A stretch of DNA of 64,000 bases, from positions 496,001 through 560,000 of the forward strand of contig NZ_JAAXOX010000002.1 in assembly GCF_012396125.1 (NCBI RefSeq). Direction: 5' to 3'. This document shows, in pieces, positions 55,092 through 63,577 of the stretch. Position 1 is the stretch's first letter, and each line of letters starts with the position of its first letter. Origin of the DNA: Cellulomonas denverensis. Lineage in GTDB: Bacteria > Actinomycetota > Actinomycetes > Actinomycetales > Cellulomonadaceae. The translations under genes were made by a program, and so were the position numbers. The notes under the pieces were generated by a model. The model made no database searches and was not told the origin of the DNA. It saw only the letters and a list, made by a program, of their open reading frames with translations.

Positions 55092-56110
55092 TCCCGGCCC
55101 CCCTCGTCGAGCAGCAGAGCGAGCCGCTGCTCCGCGTACCGCAGAGCCTCCCGCATCAGCGCGATCGCCGCCCACCAACTGTGCCCGTACCCGGGTAGTG
55201 CGCACACCCGGGTGTCCACCCCCCGGGCGGCCAGGCGTACGCCCAGGTCATGGGCGGTGCGGCCGACCTCGCGACGGAATTCGCGGGTGCCGTAGCCGAG
55301 GAACACCCCCGTGCGGTCCGGGAGCGGGATGGTGTCGGCGTAGGTGCTCGGGGTGTGCGCCGCGATGAGTGCCGGGTCGCCGAGCTGATGGCGTCCGCCC
55401 AGCCCTGGGTGCCCGTACGGCAGCAACGACAGCAATGTCGACCACAGCTGCGGGTGCCGCAGCCCCTGGTCCAGCGTGCCGAAGCCACCGGCGGACATCC
55501 CGGCCAGCACCCGGCCCTCGGGACGGCGGTCGACCGGCAGGTGGTCGTTCACCCAGTCCTGCACCGGCCCGGTCAGGAAGGTCTCCACCTGCGAGCCGCC
55601 CCGCGAGGAGTTCAGGCAGGACGACTCGTAGGTGCCCCAGGCGTTCAGGTCCGGGGTGACCACCACCACCGGACGCAGCTCGCCGGCCGCGATCAGCTCG
55701 TCCAGCAGCCCGCCGAGGCCGGCCACGAACCAGTCCGCCCCGGTGCCGGGTGAGCCGTGCAGCACGGTGACCACCGGGTAGCGCACGGCGCCCGAGTCGT
55801 CGAAGCCGGGCGGGGTGTAGACCCAGGCCACCGGCGCCGGGATCCGCAGCCCGCGATCGACCGGGATCCGCACCCGCGCCAGCCCACCGCGCGCCGGGTC
55901 GGCGGCACCCAGCGGCGGCCGCCCGGTGCCCAGCCCGAGCCGCAGCCGCACCGCCCCGGCGTCGGGCAGATAGCCGGTCAACCGGTTCGCCCCGATCCCG
56001 GTGGCCAGCAGCGCCGCACCCCCGGCCAGCACGGGCCGCCGCCGGGTCAGCACCGCACCCCCGCACAGGCCCGCCACCGTCCACCACGAGGCCACCGGAC
56101 TGCGACCCAT
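55088..56110 (-). CDS. Alpha/beta-hydrolase esterase, partner of lysX
   Basis: A 340-residue esterase of the esterase-D/antigen-85-like group, with an N-terminal membrane segment or signal (T-R-R-R-P-V-L-A-G-G-A-A-L-L). Nucleophile elbow G-M-S-A-G-G near 205, oxyanion region V-L-H-G-S-P-G-T-G, and catalytic His in G-Y-G-H-S-W-W near the end. The ATGA overlap with lysX suggests a role in aminoacyl-lipid turnover, as known for aminoacyl-PG hydrolases encoded beside MprF-type genes; mycolic-acid transfer is less likely. Confidence 0.85.
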   Translation of the reverse strand: MGRSPVASWWTVAGLCGGAVLTRRRPVLAGGAALLATGIGANRLTGYLPDAGAVRLRLGLGTGRPPLGAADPARGGLARVRIPVDRGLRIPAPVAWVYTPPGFDDSGAVRYPVVTVLHGSPGTGADWFVAGLGGLLDELIAAGELRPVVVVTPDLNAWGTYESSCLNSSRGGSQVETFLTGPVQDWVNDHLPVDRRPEGRVLAGMSAGGFGTLDQGLRHPQLWSTLLSLLPYGHPGLGGRHQLGDPALIAAHTPSTYADTIPLPDRTGVFLGYGTREFRREVGRTAHDLGVRLAARGVDTRVCALPGYGHSWWAAIALMREALRYAEQRLALLLDEGGRE

Positions 56111-56197
56111 CCCCCGACCTCCTGCCGAACCCGAGCCTCCATCGTGCCGCAGCCGGTAGCGTCCGGAGCAGGACCACCCGGATCAGGAGGAACCGCC

Positions 56198-56995
56198 ATG
56201 GTGATCGCCCTGGGCGCGGCGGTGCTGGCCGCGATCGGCTACGGGGCGTCGACGCTGATGCAGGCGGTCGCCACCCGGCGCGCCCACGGGCTGGCGGTGA
56301 TCCGTCAACCGCTGGTGCTGGGCGGGTTCGTGGTGGACGGCGTGGCCTGGCTGCTGTCGCTGCTCGCGCTGGACCGGCTGCCGCTGTTCGTGGTGCAGGC
56401 GATCCTGGCGGCGCAGCTGGTGGTGGTCGTGCTGCTGGCCGGCCGGCTGCTCGGGGTCCGGCTGCGCCGGGTGGACCGGGTGGCGGTGGTGGTGACCATC
56501 GCGGCGCTGGTGGTGCTGGCCGCCGGGTCCGGGGAGCAACCCGCGGTCACCCCGCCGGCGGGCTTCGTCACCGGCTGCTTCGTGGCGGCCGGGGTGCTGG
56601 TGGTGCTCCTGCTCGCCGGGTACCGGCGCGGCCACCCGCTGCTGCTGGCCGCGATCGGTGGGCTCGGCTACTCGCTGGCCGCGATCGCCGCCCGCGGCGC
56701 CCATGCCTCCGGCGACCTGCTGGACACGGTGCTGCAACCGCTGGCAGCGGTGATCGTGGTCGGCGGGGTGATCGGCACCCTCGGCTACCTGCGGGCGCTG
56801 GAGCGCGGCCCGGTCGGCGGGGCGGCGGCGACCAGCTCGGTGCTGGAGGTGGTGGTGCCGGGGGTGGTCGGGCTGGCGGTGCTCGGCGACGCGGTCCGGG
56901 CCGGCTGGGCGATCCCGGCCGCCGTGGCGGGGGTGCTGGCGGTGGCGAGCTGTGTGGTGCTCGCGGTCAGCCCGGCGAATCAGGAGGCCGGCTGA
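56198..56995 (+). CDS. DMT-like integral membrane protein
   Basis: 265 residues with about nine to ten short hydrophobic helices and almost no polar loops, in the style of the drug/metabolite transporter (EamA-like) superfamily. The N-terminal I-G-Y-G-A-S-T-L-M-Q-A-V-A and C-terminal A-A-A-T-S-S-V-L-E-V-V-V-P-G repeats match the two-fold EamA pattern. The substrate is unknown. ATG 56198 follows GGAGG. Its 3' end overlaps the convergent methyltransferase gene by 16 bp. Confidence 0.75.
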   Translation: MVIALGAAVLAAIGYGASTLMQAVATRRAHGLAVIRQPLVLGGFVVDGVAWLLSLLALDRLPLFVVQAILAAQLVVVVLLAGRLLGVRLRRVDRVAVVVTIAALVVLAAGSGEQPAVTPPAGFVTGCFVAAGVLVVLLLAGYRRGHPLLLAAIGGLGYSLAAIAARGAHASGDLLDTVLQPLAAVIVVGGVIGTLGYLRALERGPVGGAAATSSVLEVVVPGVVGLAVLGDAVRAGWAIPAAVAGVLAVASCVVLAVSPANQEAG

Positions 56996-57819
56996 GCCAC
57001 CCGGGTCGCCCAGGTCGCCACGGCCACCGCGGAGGCCACGTTCAGCGAATCCACCCCACCGGCCATCGGGATCCGCACCGTCGCGTCACAGGCCGCGATG
57101 GTCTGCCGCTTGAGCCCGTCGCCCTCGGTGCCGAAGACGGTCGCCAGTTGCTCCGGCGGGTCCGCGGCCAGGTCGTCCAGGCTGATCGAGTCGTCGTCCA
57201 GTGCCAGCGCCGCCACGGTGAACCCGGCCGCGTGCAGCTGCTCGATCCCGCCGGGCCAGCTGTCCAGCCGGGTCCACGGCACCTGGAACACGGTGCCCAT
57301 CGACACCCGGATCGCCCGGCGGTACAGCGGATCGGCGCAGGACGGGGTGACCAGCACCGCATCGACGCCCATCGCCGCGCAGGCCCGCATCGCCGCCCCG
57401 ACGTTGGTGTGATCGACAATGTCCTCCAGCACCACCACCCGGCGCGCCCCCGCCAGCACCTGGTCGACCGGCGGCAGCACCGGGCGGTGCATCGATGCCA
57501 GGGCGCCGCGGTGCACGTGGAAGCCGGTGATCGCCTCCAGCACCGCCGGTTCGGCGACGTACACCGGCACCGGGTCGCCACCGTCGCCGTACCCGGCCAG
57601 CATCGCCTCCAGATCCGGTAGCCAACGCGGCGAGACCAGCACCGACCGGGGCCGGTGACCCGCCTCCAGCGCCCGGGCCAGCACGGTGGAGCTCTCCGCG
57701 ATGTACAAGCCCTTGGCCGGTTCGTGCTTGGAGCGCAGGGCGACGTCGGTCAGCCGGACATAGTCGGCGAGCCGCTCGTCGCCGGGGTCGGTCAGCGGCA
57801 GGATCTCGAACGCGGGCAC
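56980..57819 (-). CDS. SpoU (TrmH)-family RNA 2'-O-methyltransferase
   Basis: A 279-residue SAM-dependent ribose methyltransferase for rRNA or tRNA. An N-terminal L30e-like substrate domain is followed by the SPOUT trefoil knot: H-T-N-V-G-A-A-M-R (motif 1), V-F-G-T-E-G-D-G-L (motif 2) and I-P-M-A-G-G-V-D-S-L-N-V-A-S-A (motif 3). The GTG at 57819 opens directly on the fold. The target nucleoside cannot be assigned. Confidence 0.92.
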   Translation of the reverse strand: MPAFEILPLTDPGDERLADYVRLTDVALRSKHEPAKGLYIAESSTVLARALEAGHRPRSVLVSPRWLPDLEAMLAGYGDGGDPVPVYVAEPAVLEAITGFHVHRGALASMHRPVLPPVDQVLAGARRVVVLEDIVDHTNVGAAMRACAAMGVDAVLVTPSCADPLYRRAIRVSMGTVFQVPWTRLDSWPGGIEQLHAAGFTVAALALDDDSISLDDLAADPPEQLATVFGTEGDGLKRQTIAACDATVRIPMAGGVDSLNVASAVAVATWATRVAQPAS

Positions 57820-57855
57820 CCGGCCATTCTCCCTGGTGTGCGGGACACTGCGGAC

Positions 57856-58392
57856 ATGACACTCGATCCGCACGGCCGCCCCGAACCCCCGCTCGCCGCC
57901 GACGAGGCGACCATGCTGCTGGCCTACCTCGACTACCACCGGGCCACCCTGGACTGGAAGACCCGCGGGCTGGACCCGGCCGGGCTGGCCACCACCGTCG
58001 GGCGGTCCACCATGACCCTGGGCGGCCTGCTGGCCCACCTGGCCTACGTCGAGGACTCCTGGATCACCTGGCGGCTGCGCGGCGAACCGGCGCCGGAGCC
58101 GTGGACGGACGTGGACTGGGAGGCGGACATCGACTACGACTGGCACCTGTCGCGCACGCTGCGCCCGGCCCAGCTGCGTGAGCTGTGGGACACCTCGGTG
58201 CAGCGCTCGCGGGCCGCGGTCGAGCTCGCCCTGGCCGAGGACGGGCTGGACGCGCCGGTGCGGCGACCGTGGTCCGACGGCCGGGCGCCGACGCTGCGCT
58301 GGGTGCTGGTGCACCTGGTCGAGGAGTACGCCCGGCACAACGGGCACGCGGACCTGCTGCGCGAGCAGGCGGACGGGCAGGTGGGCGAGTAG
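57856..58392 (+). CDS. DinB-like (DUF664) protein, second copy
   Basis: A 178-residue member of the same four-helix metal-binding family as the gene at 16434. L-L-A-H-L-A-Y-V-E-D, and V-L-V-H-L-V-E-E-Y-A-R-H-N-G-H-A-D near the C-terminus, supply the His triad. A thiol-dependent transferase function is possible. ATG 57856; divergent from the SpoU gene with only 36 bp between. Confidence 0.86.
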   Translation: MTLDPHGRPEPPLAADEATMLLAYLDYHRATLDWKTRGLDPAGLATTVGRSTMTLGGLLAHLAYVEDSWITWRLRGEPAPEPWTDVDWEADIDYDWHLSRTLRPAQLRELWDTSVQRSRAAVELALAEDGLDAPVRRPWSDGRAPTLRWVLVHLVEEYARHNGHADLLREQADGQVGE

Positions 58393-58410
58393 GTCACGAC
58401 AGCGGGGAGG

Positions 58411-58872
58411 TCACAGCCCGTCGCGCAGCGCCGCCCGCAACCCGGGGTCCAGGTCCAGCTCCGCCGGCGCGTCCAGCAGCTCCCGGACCAGCGGGTGGTC
58501 CAGGTCGCGGCAGACCGGGCACTGCTGGGCGTGCGCGCTGTTCTCCACCTCGATCCGGCCGAGCCCGACCGGCAGCGCCTCGGCCACCCGCGCCAGCACC
58601 TCCCAGCGGTCGACCGGGTCCTGCACCAGGCCGAGCGCCACCCCGACCGCCTCCACCGGGGCCGGCTCCGGCAGCCCGAGCTCGGCCAGCGCCTGCGGCA
58701 CCAGGGCCTCCAGCTCGGACCAGCCGGTGCCCCGTTCCACCGCGGCCAGCTCGCCGAGCACCGGGCCGCCGTGCCCGAGGGCCAGCAGGTGGGCCGCCAC
58801 CGTGGGCCAGGTGTCCAGGTCGATCAGCCCACAGCGCGCCACCACCGCCACCGCGCGCAGGTCATCGCTCAT
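58411..58872 (-). CDS. Hypothetical protein with C-P-V-C motif
   Basis: 153 residues, mainly helical and acidic, without a recognised family. A C-P-V-C-R-D-L-D-H-P stretch at about 118-127 could bind zinc or be redox-active. The ATG at 58872 overlaps the stop of the upstream MFS gene (ATGA), so both are co-expressed. Confidence 0.7.
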   Translation of the reverse strand: MSDDLRAVAVVARCGLIDLDTWPTVAAHLLALGHGGPVLGELAAVERGTGWSELEALVPQALAELGLPEPAPVEAVGVALGLVQDPVDRWEVLARVAEALPVGLGRIEVENSAHAQQCPVCRDLDHPLVRELLDAPAELDLDPGLRAALRDGL

Positions 58873-60116
58873 GAGGTCGAGGATCCTGCCCGCGCTGCCA
58901 GCCCGCCACGCCAGGCGGCGATCCCGCCGGCCACCGCCAGGATGGGCACCAGGATGAACGCCTGGTGCGGCCCGACCCGGTCGGCCAGGAAGCCGAGCAG
59001 GAACGGCGCCACCCCGATCGCCAGCCCGCCGGCCAGGGTGGACTGCGCCTGCGCCCGGTCGGTCCGGCCCTGCGCCGCCGCCAGCAGCAGCGCCACCCCC
59101 AGCGGGTACAGCGCGCCGTAGCCCAGCCCGGTGACCACCAGCCCGGCCACCGCAACCCAGGGCACGGTCGCCGTCCACAGCACCGCCCAGCCCAGCACCG
59201 ACACCCCGAAGGACACCATCAGCAGCCGGGTCGGCGGCACCCGCAGCGACAACGGTCCGACCACGAACCGGATCACCGTCATCCCGGCCAGCAGCCCCGC
59301 GGTGGTGGCGGTGGCGATCCCGGCGCCCGCCCCGGTGCGTTGCAGCACCAGGTCGGTCGCCCAGTAGGTGGTGGCGTTCTCGGTGGCCAGGGCGGCGAGC
59401 ACCACGACCAGGAACCAGCGCGACGCCCGGACCAGCTCCGGTCGGAGGGGTGGCGGGGCGTCGCCGTCGTGGGTCGCGCCGGTGCCGGCCCGGCGCGCGT
59501 CGGCACCACGGCCCGGAGCGGCAGGGCGGGCGAAGGCCTCGGTCCGGGGCAACCGGGCGGTCAGCACCGCGGTCACCGCCGCGAACACCGCGGTCACCGC
59601 CACGGCCGGCCGCCACCCCCAGCCCAGTGCGACCGACCCGCCCAGTGCCAACGGCCCGATCAGCCCGATCCCGGCGCCGACCCCGTTCACCAGGCTCATC
59701 GCCGCACTGGCGGCCGGCCCCTGGTGGATCACCAGCCCGGCCTGCGCGGCACTGATCGCCAGGTTCCCGCCGGTCGCGGTGACCGCCATCCCGGACAGCG
59801 TCATCGGCAGCCCGTGCCCGGCGATCAGCAGCAGCACCCCGGCGACCAGGACGACCCCGGCCACCACCAGCGTCGCCCGGCGACCGATCCGCCGTACCAG
59901 CGCCGGGGTGAGCCCGGCCGCCAGCACCGCACCGGCCGCCATCGCGGTCCCGTGCAGCCCGGCCGCCGCCCGGCTGACCCCGAACTCCTCCGCCAGCAGC
60001 GGCACCGCCGGGTTGAACGAGTACAGCAGCCAGCCCCAGGCGATGAACCAGCCGGTGAGCGTCCAGGTGAACCGGTCGCGGCGCAGACGGGGCGGCTGGA
60101 GCGGCGGCATCGTCAC
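58869..60116 (-). CDS. MFS transporter (cyanate/NNP-like group)
   Basis: A 415-residue, 12-helix permease with P-A-V-P-L-L-A-E-E-F-G-V in helix 1 and a low-complexity cytosolic loop (about 200-230) between its halves. The layout resembles CynX-type MFS proteins, but the substrate is unknown. GTG 60116 or ATG 60110 may be the start; AGGG lies upstream of both. Confidence 0.82.
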   Translation of the reverse strand: MTMPPLQPPRLRRDRFTWTLTGWFIAWGWLLYSFNPAVPLLAEEFGVSRAAAGLHGTAMAAGAVLAAGLTPALVRRIGRRATLVVAGVVLVAGVLLLIAGHGLPMTLSGMAVTATGGNLAISAAQAGLVIHQGPAASAAMSLVNGVGAGIGLIGPLALGGSVALGWGWRPAVAVTAVFAAVTAVLTARLPRTEAFARPAAPGRGADARRAGTGATHDGDAPPPLRPELVRASRWFLVVVLAALATENATTYWATDLVLQRTGAGAGIATATTAGLLAGMTVIRFVVGPLSLRVPPTRLLMVSFGVSVLGWAVLWTATVPWVAVAGLVVTGLGYGALYPLGVALLLAAAQGRTDRAQAQSTLAGGLAIGVAPFLLGFLADRVGPHQAFILVPILAVAGGIAAWRGGLAARAGSSTS

Positions 60117-60312
60117 GCTGGCACCCTAGGCGTCCACCCCGCGCCTGACCAGGGCGAACGGCCAATCTCGCCCGATTCGCCACGCTGTCCCGCCGAGTCG
60201 CGCCTCCGCCTGCACTTCCCCGCGCCATCGGGACTCCCCCACGACCACCCGCGCCCCGGCCGCCGGCGACCTCCGGACAAGTCGACCGCAGCCCCGCCTC
60301 GCCCGCACCCAT

Positions 60313-60370
60313 CGAGGGCGCAGTTCCGGTTGCCCAAGTCGCCGAGCGACCACCGCGAACTGCGCCCTCG
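60313..60370. repeat. 58-bp hairpin repeat, copy 1
   Basis: Perfect 14-bp arms CGAGGGCGCAGTTC (60313-60326) and GAACTGCGCCCTCG (60357-60370) around a 30-nt spacer. Confidence 0.85.
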
Positions 60371-60485
60371 GCAGGAGAAACCGAGCGCCGTGACCCGCGT
60401 CCACGACCGTCCAGTGAACGCAGACTCAGGACCGTGCGCGGGCCGAACCCGCACCCGAGCCCGCCGAACCCGCACCCGCGCGCGC

Positions 60486-60543
60486 CGAGGGCGCAGCTCC
60501 GGTCGCCCGAATCGCCGTGGCACCACCGCGAACTGCGCCCTCG
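60486..60543. repeat. 58-bp hairpin repeat, copy 2
   Basis: The same element as at 60313: arms 60486-60499 and 60530-60543 (one mismatch), identical total length, with a spacer identical to copy 1 at about 24 of 30 positions. Confidence 0.83.
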
Positions 60544-60667
60544 GCGCGGCTGCCACGCGCAGGAACCGTGCTCGGCCAAAGCCGGGCGAGGCGACGCACC
60601 ACCCGTGTGCCCGCGGCGGCGGCCCGGGCCCGGGTGCGGGTGGCGCCCGGCCCGCCGGATCAGGGGG

Positions 60668-61399
60668 TCAGCGCCGCCGCCAGGACCCGGCGCCGTCCGG
60701 CTCGATCAGCGCGGCCGCGTCCCGGTCGGCGATCAGCAGCAGGTTCGGGTGGGTGCGCAGGATGGTGCCGGGCCGGTCAGCGCCGATCGGGCCGGTGAGG
60801 ATCTCCGCCAGGGCCTCCGCCTTGGCCGCCCCGCTGACGATCAGCACCGCCTGCCGGGCGCGCAGCACCATCGGGAAGCCGAAGGTCACCACCCGGGTCG
60901 GCGCCGGGTCGATGTCCTCGATCAGGTGGTACCAGGGCAGCCCCGGGTGCACCTCGTAGAGGTAGATGTCCGCGTCGTAGCGGGTGGTGCCGGGCATGTT
61001 GCCGCAGAAGTGGCAGTCGGCGCCCAGGCCCATCAGCATCAGGTCCAGGCCGCCGTGGTCGCGCAGGTCGGCGCGGATCCGGTCGGCGTTGTCCAGCGTG
61101 AGGGCGTGGATCCGGGTCTCGTCGATGCCGGCGGGCCCGAAGATCTGCTGGTCCAGGCTGGTGCGGGTGACGCCGCGATCGGTGCCGTTCGGGATCTCGT
61201 CGAAGCTGTAGAAGTGCACGTTGTCCAGGTCGGCCGGCCGGGCGGCCAGCAGCGGGGCGAGCAGCCGGTAGGTCCCGGCGGGGGTGGCTCCGGCGGTGAT
61301 CGACAGGTTGACCCGGCGGTCCTGCAGCATGGCTCCGGCCAGCACGGCGGCGGTGGTGCGGCTCAGTGCGGCGTAGTCGTCCTCGATGACGAGCTTCAT
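60668..61399 (-). CDS. NagB/YieK-like sugar-phosphate deaminase or isomerase
   Basis: A 243-residue member of the glucosamine-6-phosphate deaminase/6-phosphogluconolactonase superfamily. L-S-I-T-A-G-A-T-P-A-G binds phosphate, and F-Y-S-F-D-E-I contains the catalytic-base aspartate. The NagB G-x-D-G-H-I-A-F-N-E stretch is replaced by G-L-G-A-D-C-H-F-C-G-N-M-P-G, which is nearer to YieK-type proteins, so true GlcN6P deaminase activity is doubtful. ATG 61399 follows GAGGGAGA. Confidence 0.85.
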   Translation of the reverse strand: MKLVIEDDYAALSRTTAAVLAGAMLQDRRVNLSITAGATPAGTYRLLAPLLAARPADLDNVHFYSFDEIPNGTDRGVTRTSLDQQIFGPAGIDETRIHALTLDNADRIRADLRDHGGLDLMLMGLGADCHFCGNMPGTTRYDADIYLYEVHPGLPWYHLIEDIDPAPTRVVTFGFPMVLRARQAVLIVSGAAKAEALAEILTGPIGADRPGTILRTHPNLLLIADRDAAALIEPDGAGSWRRR

Positions 61400-61565
61400 G
61401 GTGTCTCCCTCGACGGACCCGGGCGGGCGGAGGGCGCGTCCGGGCAGGCTCATGCCGCGGGTCGCCGCGGCGGCGAGTCCTCGGGCGGATCGCTCCTCAC
61501 CCGGACACCTGGCACGGTAACGCATACCGACCGGTCGGGATTGGGTCCTGGGTCCGGGCACGCGA

Positions 61566-61597
61566 ACGGCGCCGCCCCGGAGGTGGGACGGCGCCGT
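61566..61597 (-). terminator. Hairpin after the ABC exporter operon
   Basis: ACGGCGCCG (61566-61574) and CGGCGCCGT (61589-61597), perfect 9-bp arms, 10 nt past the ABC gene stop. No T-run. Confidence 0.55.
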
Positions 61598-61606
61598 CGC
61601 TGCCGG

Positions 61607-63577
61607 TCAGCCCGCGTCGACCGCCGCGGCGAACTGGCTGCTGTACAACCGGGCGTACGCACCCCCGGCGGCCAGCAGCTCGTCGTGCGTGCCCTGCTCC
61701 ACGATCGAACCGTGCTCCATCACCAGGATCAGGTCCGCGTCGCGGATGGTGGACAGCCGGTGTGCGATCACGAAGGACGTCCGGTTGGCCCGTAGGGCGT
61801 TCATCGCCTGCTGCACCAGCACCTCGGTGCGGGTGTCCACCGAGCTGGTCGCCTCGTCCAGCACCAGGATCGCCGGATCGGTGAGGAACGCCCGGGCGAT
61901 GGTGAGCAACTGCTTCTCCCCCGCCGACAGCGAGGACGCCTCGTCGTCGATCACCGTGTCGTAGCCCTCGGGCAGCGCCCGGACGATCTGGTCGACGTGG
62001 GTGGCCTCGGCGGCCCGGACCATCTCCTCGTGACCGACCCCCTCCGCCCCGTAGGCCAGGTTCTCCGCGATCGTGCCGCCGAACAGCCAGGTGTCCTGCA
62101 GCACCATCCCGACCCGGGAACGCAGGTCGTCGCGGGTGAGCGCACGGGTGTCGACGCCGTCCAGGGTGATCCGGCCGGAGTCGATCTCGTAGAACCGCAT
62201 CAGCAGGTTGACCAGGGTGGTCTTGCCCGCGCCGGTGGGACCGACGATCGCCACGGTCTGGCCGGGTTCGGCGACCAGGTCCAGGTGCTCGATCAGCGGG
62301 GTGTCCTCGCGATACCGGAAGGACACGTCCTCGAAGACCACCCGGCCGGCAACCTTGGCCGGCAACGCCAGCGGCTCGGCCGGGTCTGGCTCCTGCTCCT
62401 CGGCGTCCAGCAGCTCGAACACCCGCTCCGCCGAGGCCACCCCGGACTGCATCAGGTTCATCATCGACGCGATCTGGGTGATCGGCTGGCTGAACTGGCG
62501 CGAGTACTGGATGAACGCCTGCACGTCGCCCAGGCTCATCGTCCCGGACGCCACCCGCAGCCCGCCGACCACCGCCACGATCACGTAGTTCAGGTTCGCG
62601 ATGAAGCCCATCGCCGGCTGGATGATCCCGGAGATGAACTGCGCCTTGAACGACGCGGTGTACAGCTCCTCGTTCTGCCGCTCGAACTCGGCGATCGCCT
62701 GGTTCTTCCGGCCGAACACGGTGACCAGGGTGTGCCCGGTGTACATCTCCTCGATGTGCGCGTTCAGCCCGCCGGTGGCCGTCCACTGCTTGACGAACTG
62801 CGGCTGGGACCGCTTGGCGATCAGCATCGTCACCACGATCGACAGCGGGATGGTGATCAGCGCGACCAGCGCCAGCAGCGGGGAGATCCAGAACATCATC
62901 CCGAGCACGCCGACCACGGTCAGCACCGCGGTGATCAGCTGGGAGAAGGTCTGCTGCAGGGTCTGGGACAGGTTGTCGATGTCGTTGGTGACCCGGCTGA
63001 GCACCTCACCGCGCGGCTGGGAGTCGAAGTACTTCAACGGCAGCCGGGACAGCTTGGCCTCCACCCGGCGGCGCAGGTCGTACACCGTGCGCTGCACGAT
63101 CCCGGTCAGGATCAGCCCCTGCAGGTAACTGAGCAGCGCGGAGGCGACGTACACCGCCACCACCCAGATCAGCACCGCACTGAGGTCGGCGAACACGATC
63201 CCGACCCCGGGTGTCACCCCGGTCATCCCGGCCAGCATGTCGGCCAGCTGGTCCTGCCCCTGGGCGCGCAGCCCCTCGACCGCCTGCTGCTGAGTGACCC
63301 CCTCCGGCAGCATCGAGCCGATCACGCCGTTGAAGATCACGTTGGTGGCGTTGCCCAGCAGCTTCGGGCCGGCGACCGAGGCCGCCACCGACAGCACCCC
63401 GAGCAGCAGCACCACCAGCAGCTTCGCCCGCTCCGGCCGGAGCACGCCGAGCAGCCGGCGGGCCGACCCGGTGAAGTCCATCGACTTCTGGCCGGGCATG
63501 CCCAGCCCCATTCCGGGGCCGACCGGGCCACGCCCGGGTCCCCGCCGCACGGGTGCGGAGTTCCTGGTCTCGCTCAT
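61607..63577 (-). CDS. ABC exporter half-transporter, subunit 2
   Basis: A type I ABC exporter half (six helices plus one ATPase domain) of 656 residues. Walker [11 protein letters not shown]-loop M-V-L-Q-D-T-W, Walker [11 protein letters not shown] with intact Glu, and H-loop A-H-R-L. The signature is L-S-A-G-E-K-Q instead of L-S-G-G-Q. The start at 63577 overlaps the upstream ABC gene (ATGA), whose ATPase domain is complementary; the two form a heterodimer. A multidrug or lipid substrate is likely. Confidence 0.93.
   Translation of the reverse strand: MSETRNSAPVRRGPGRGPVGPGMGLGMPGQKSMDFTGSARRLLGVLRPERAKLLVVLLLGVLSVAASVAGPKLLGNATNVIFNGVIGSMLPEGVTQQQAVEGLRAQGQDQLADMLAGMTGVTPGVGIVFADLSAVLIWVVAVYVASALLSYLQGLILTGIVQRTVYDLRRRVEAKLSRLPLKYFDSQPRGEVLSRVTNDIDNLSQTLQQTFSQLITAVLTVVGVLGMMFWISPLLALVALITIPLSIVVTMLIAKRSQPQFVKQWTATGGLNAHIEEMYTGHTLVTVFGRKNQAIAEFERQNEELYTASFKAQFISGIIQPAMGFIANLNYVIVAVVGGLRVASGTMSLGDVQAFIQYSRQFSQPITQIASMMNLMQSGVASAERVFELLDAEEQEPDPAEPLALPAKVAGRVVFEDVSFRYREDTPLIEHLDLVAEPGQTVAIVGPTGAGKTTLVNLLMRFYEIDSGRITLDGVDTRALTRDDLRSRVGMVLQDTWLFGGTIAENLAYGAEGVGHEEMVRAAEATHVDQIVRALPEGYDTVIDDEASSLSAGEKQLLTIARAFLTDPAILVLDEATSSVDTRTEVLVQQAMNALRANRTSFVIAHRLSTIRDADLILVMEHGSIVEQGTHDELLAAGGAYARLYSSQFAAAVDAG

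Larger units (their letters stand above)
60117..60667. other. 551-bp gene-free region
   Basis: No reading frame here has codon bias or homology I recognise. The region holds two 58-bp hairpin repeats (60313-60370, 60486-60543) and a run of short CCCGCACCCG-type direct repeats near 60448-60484. Confidence 0.65.

Noticed and set aside
60448-60484. CCCGCACCCG-rich repeats near 60.45 kb as a CRISPR array
   Set aside because: The units are short and irregular, have no unique spacers of constant length, and no cas gene is nearby.
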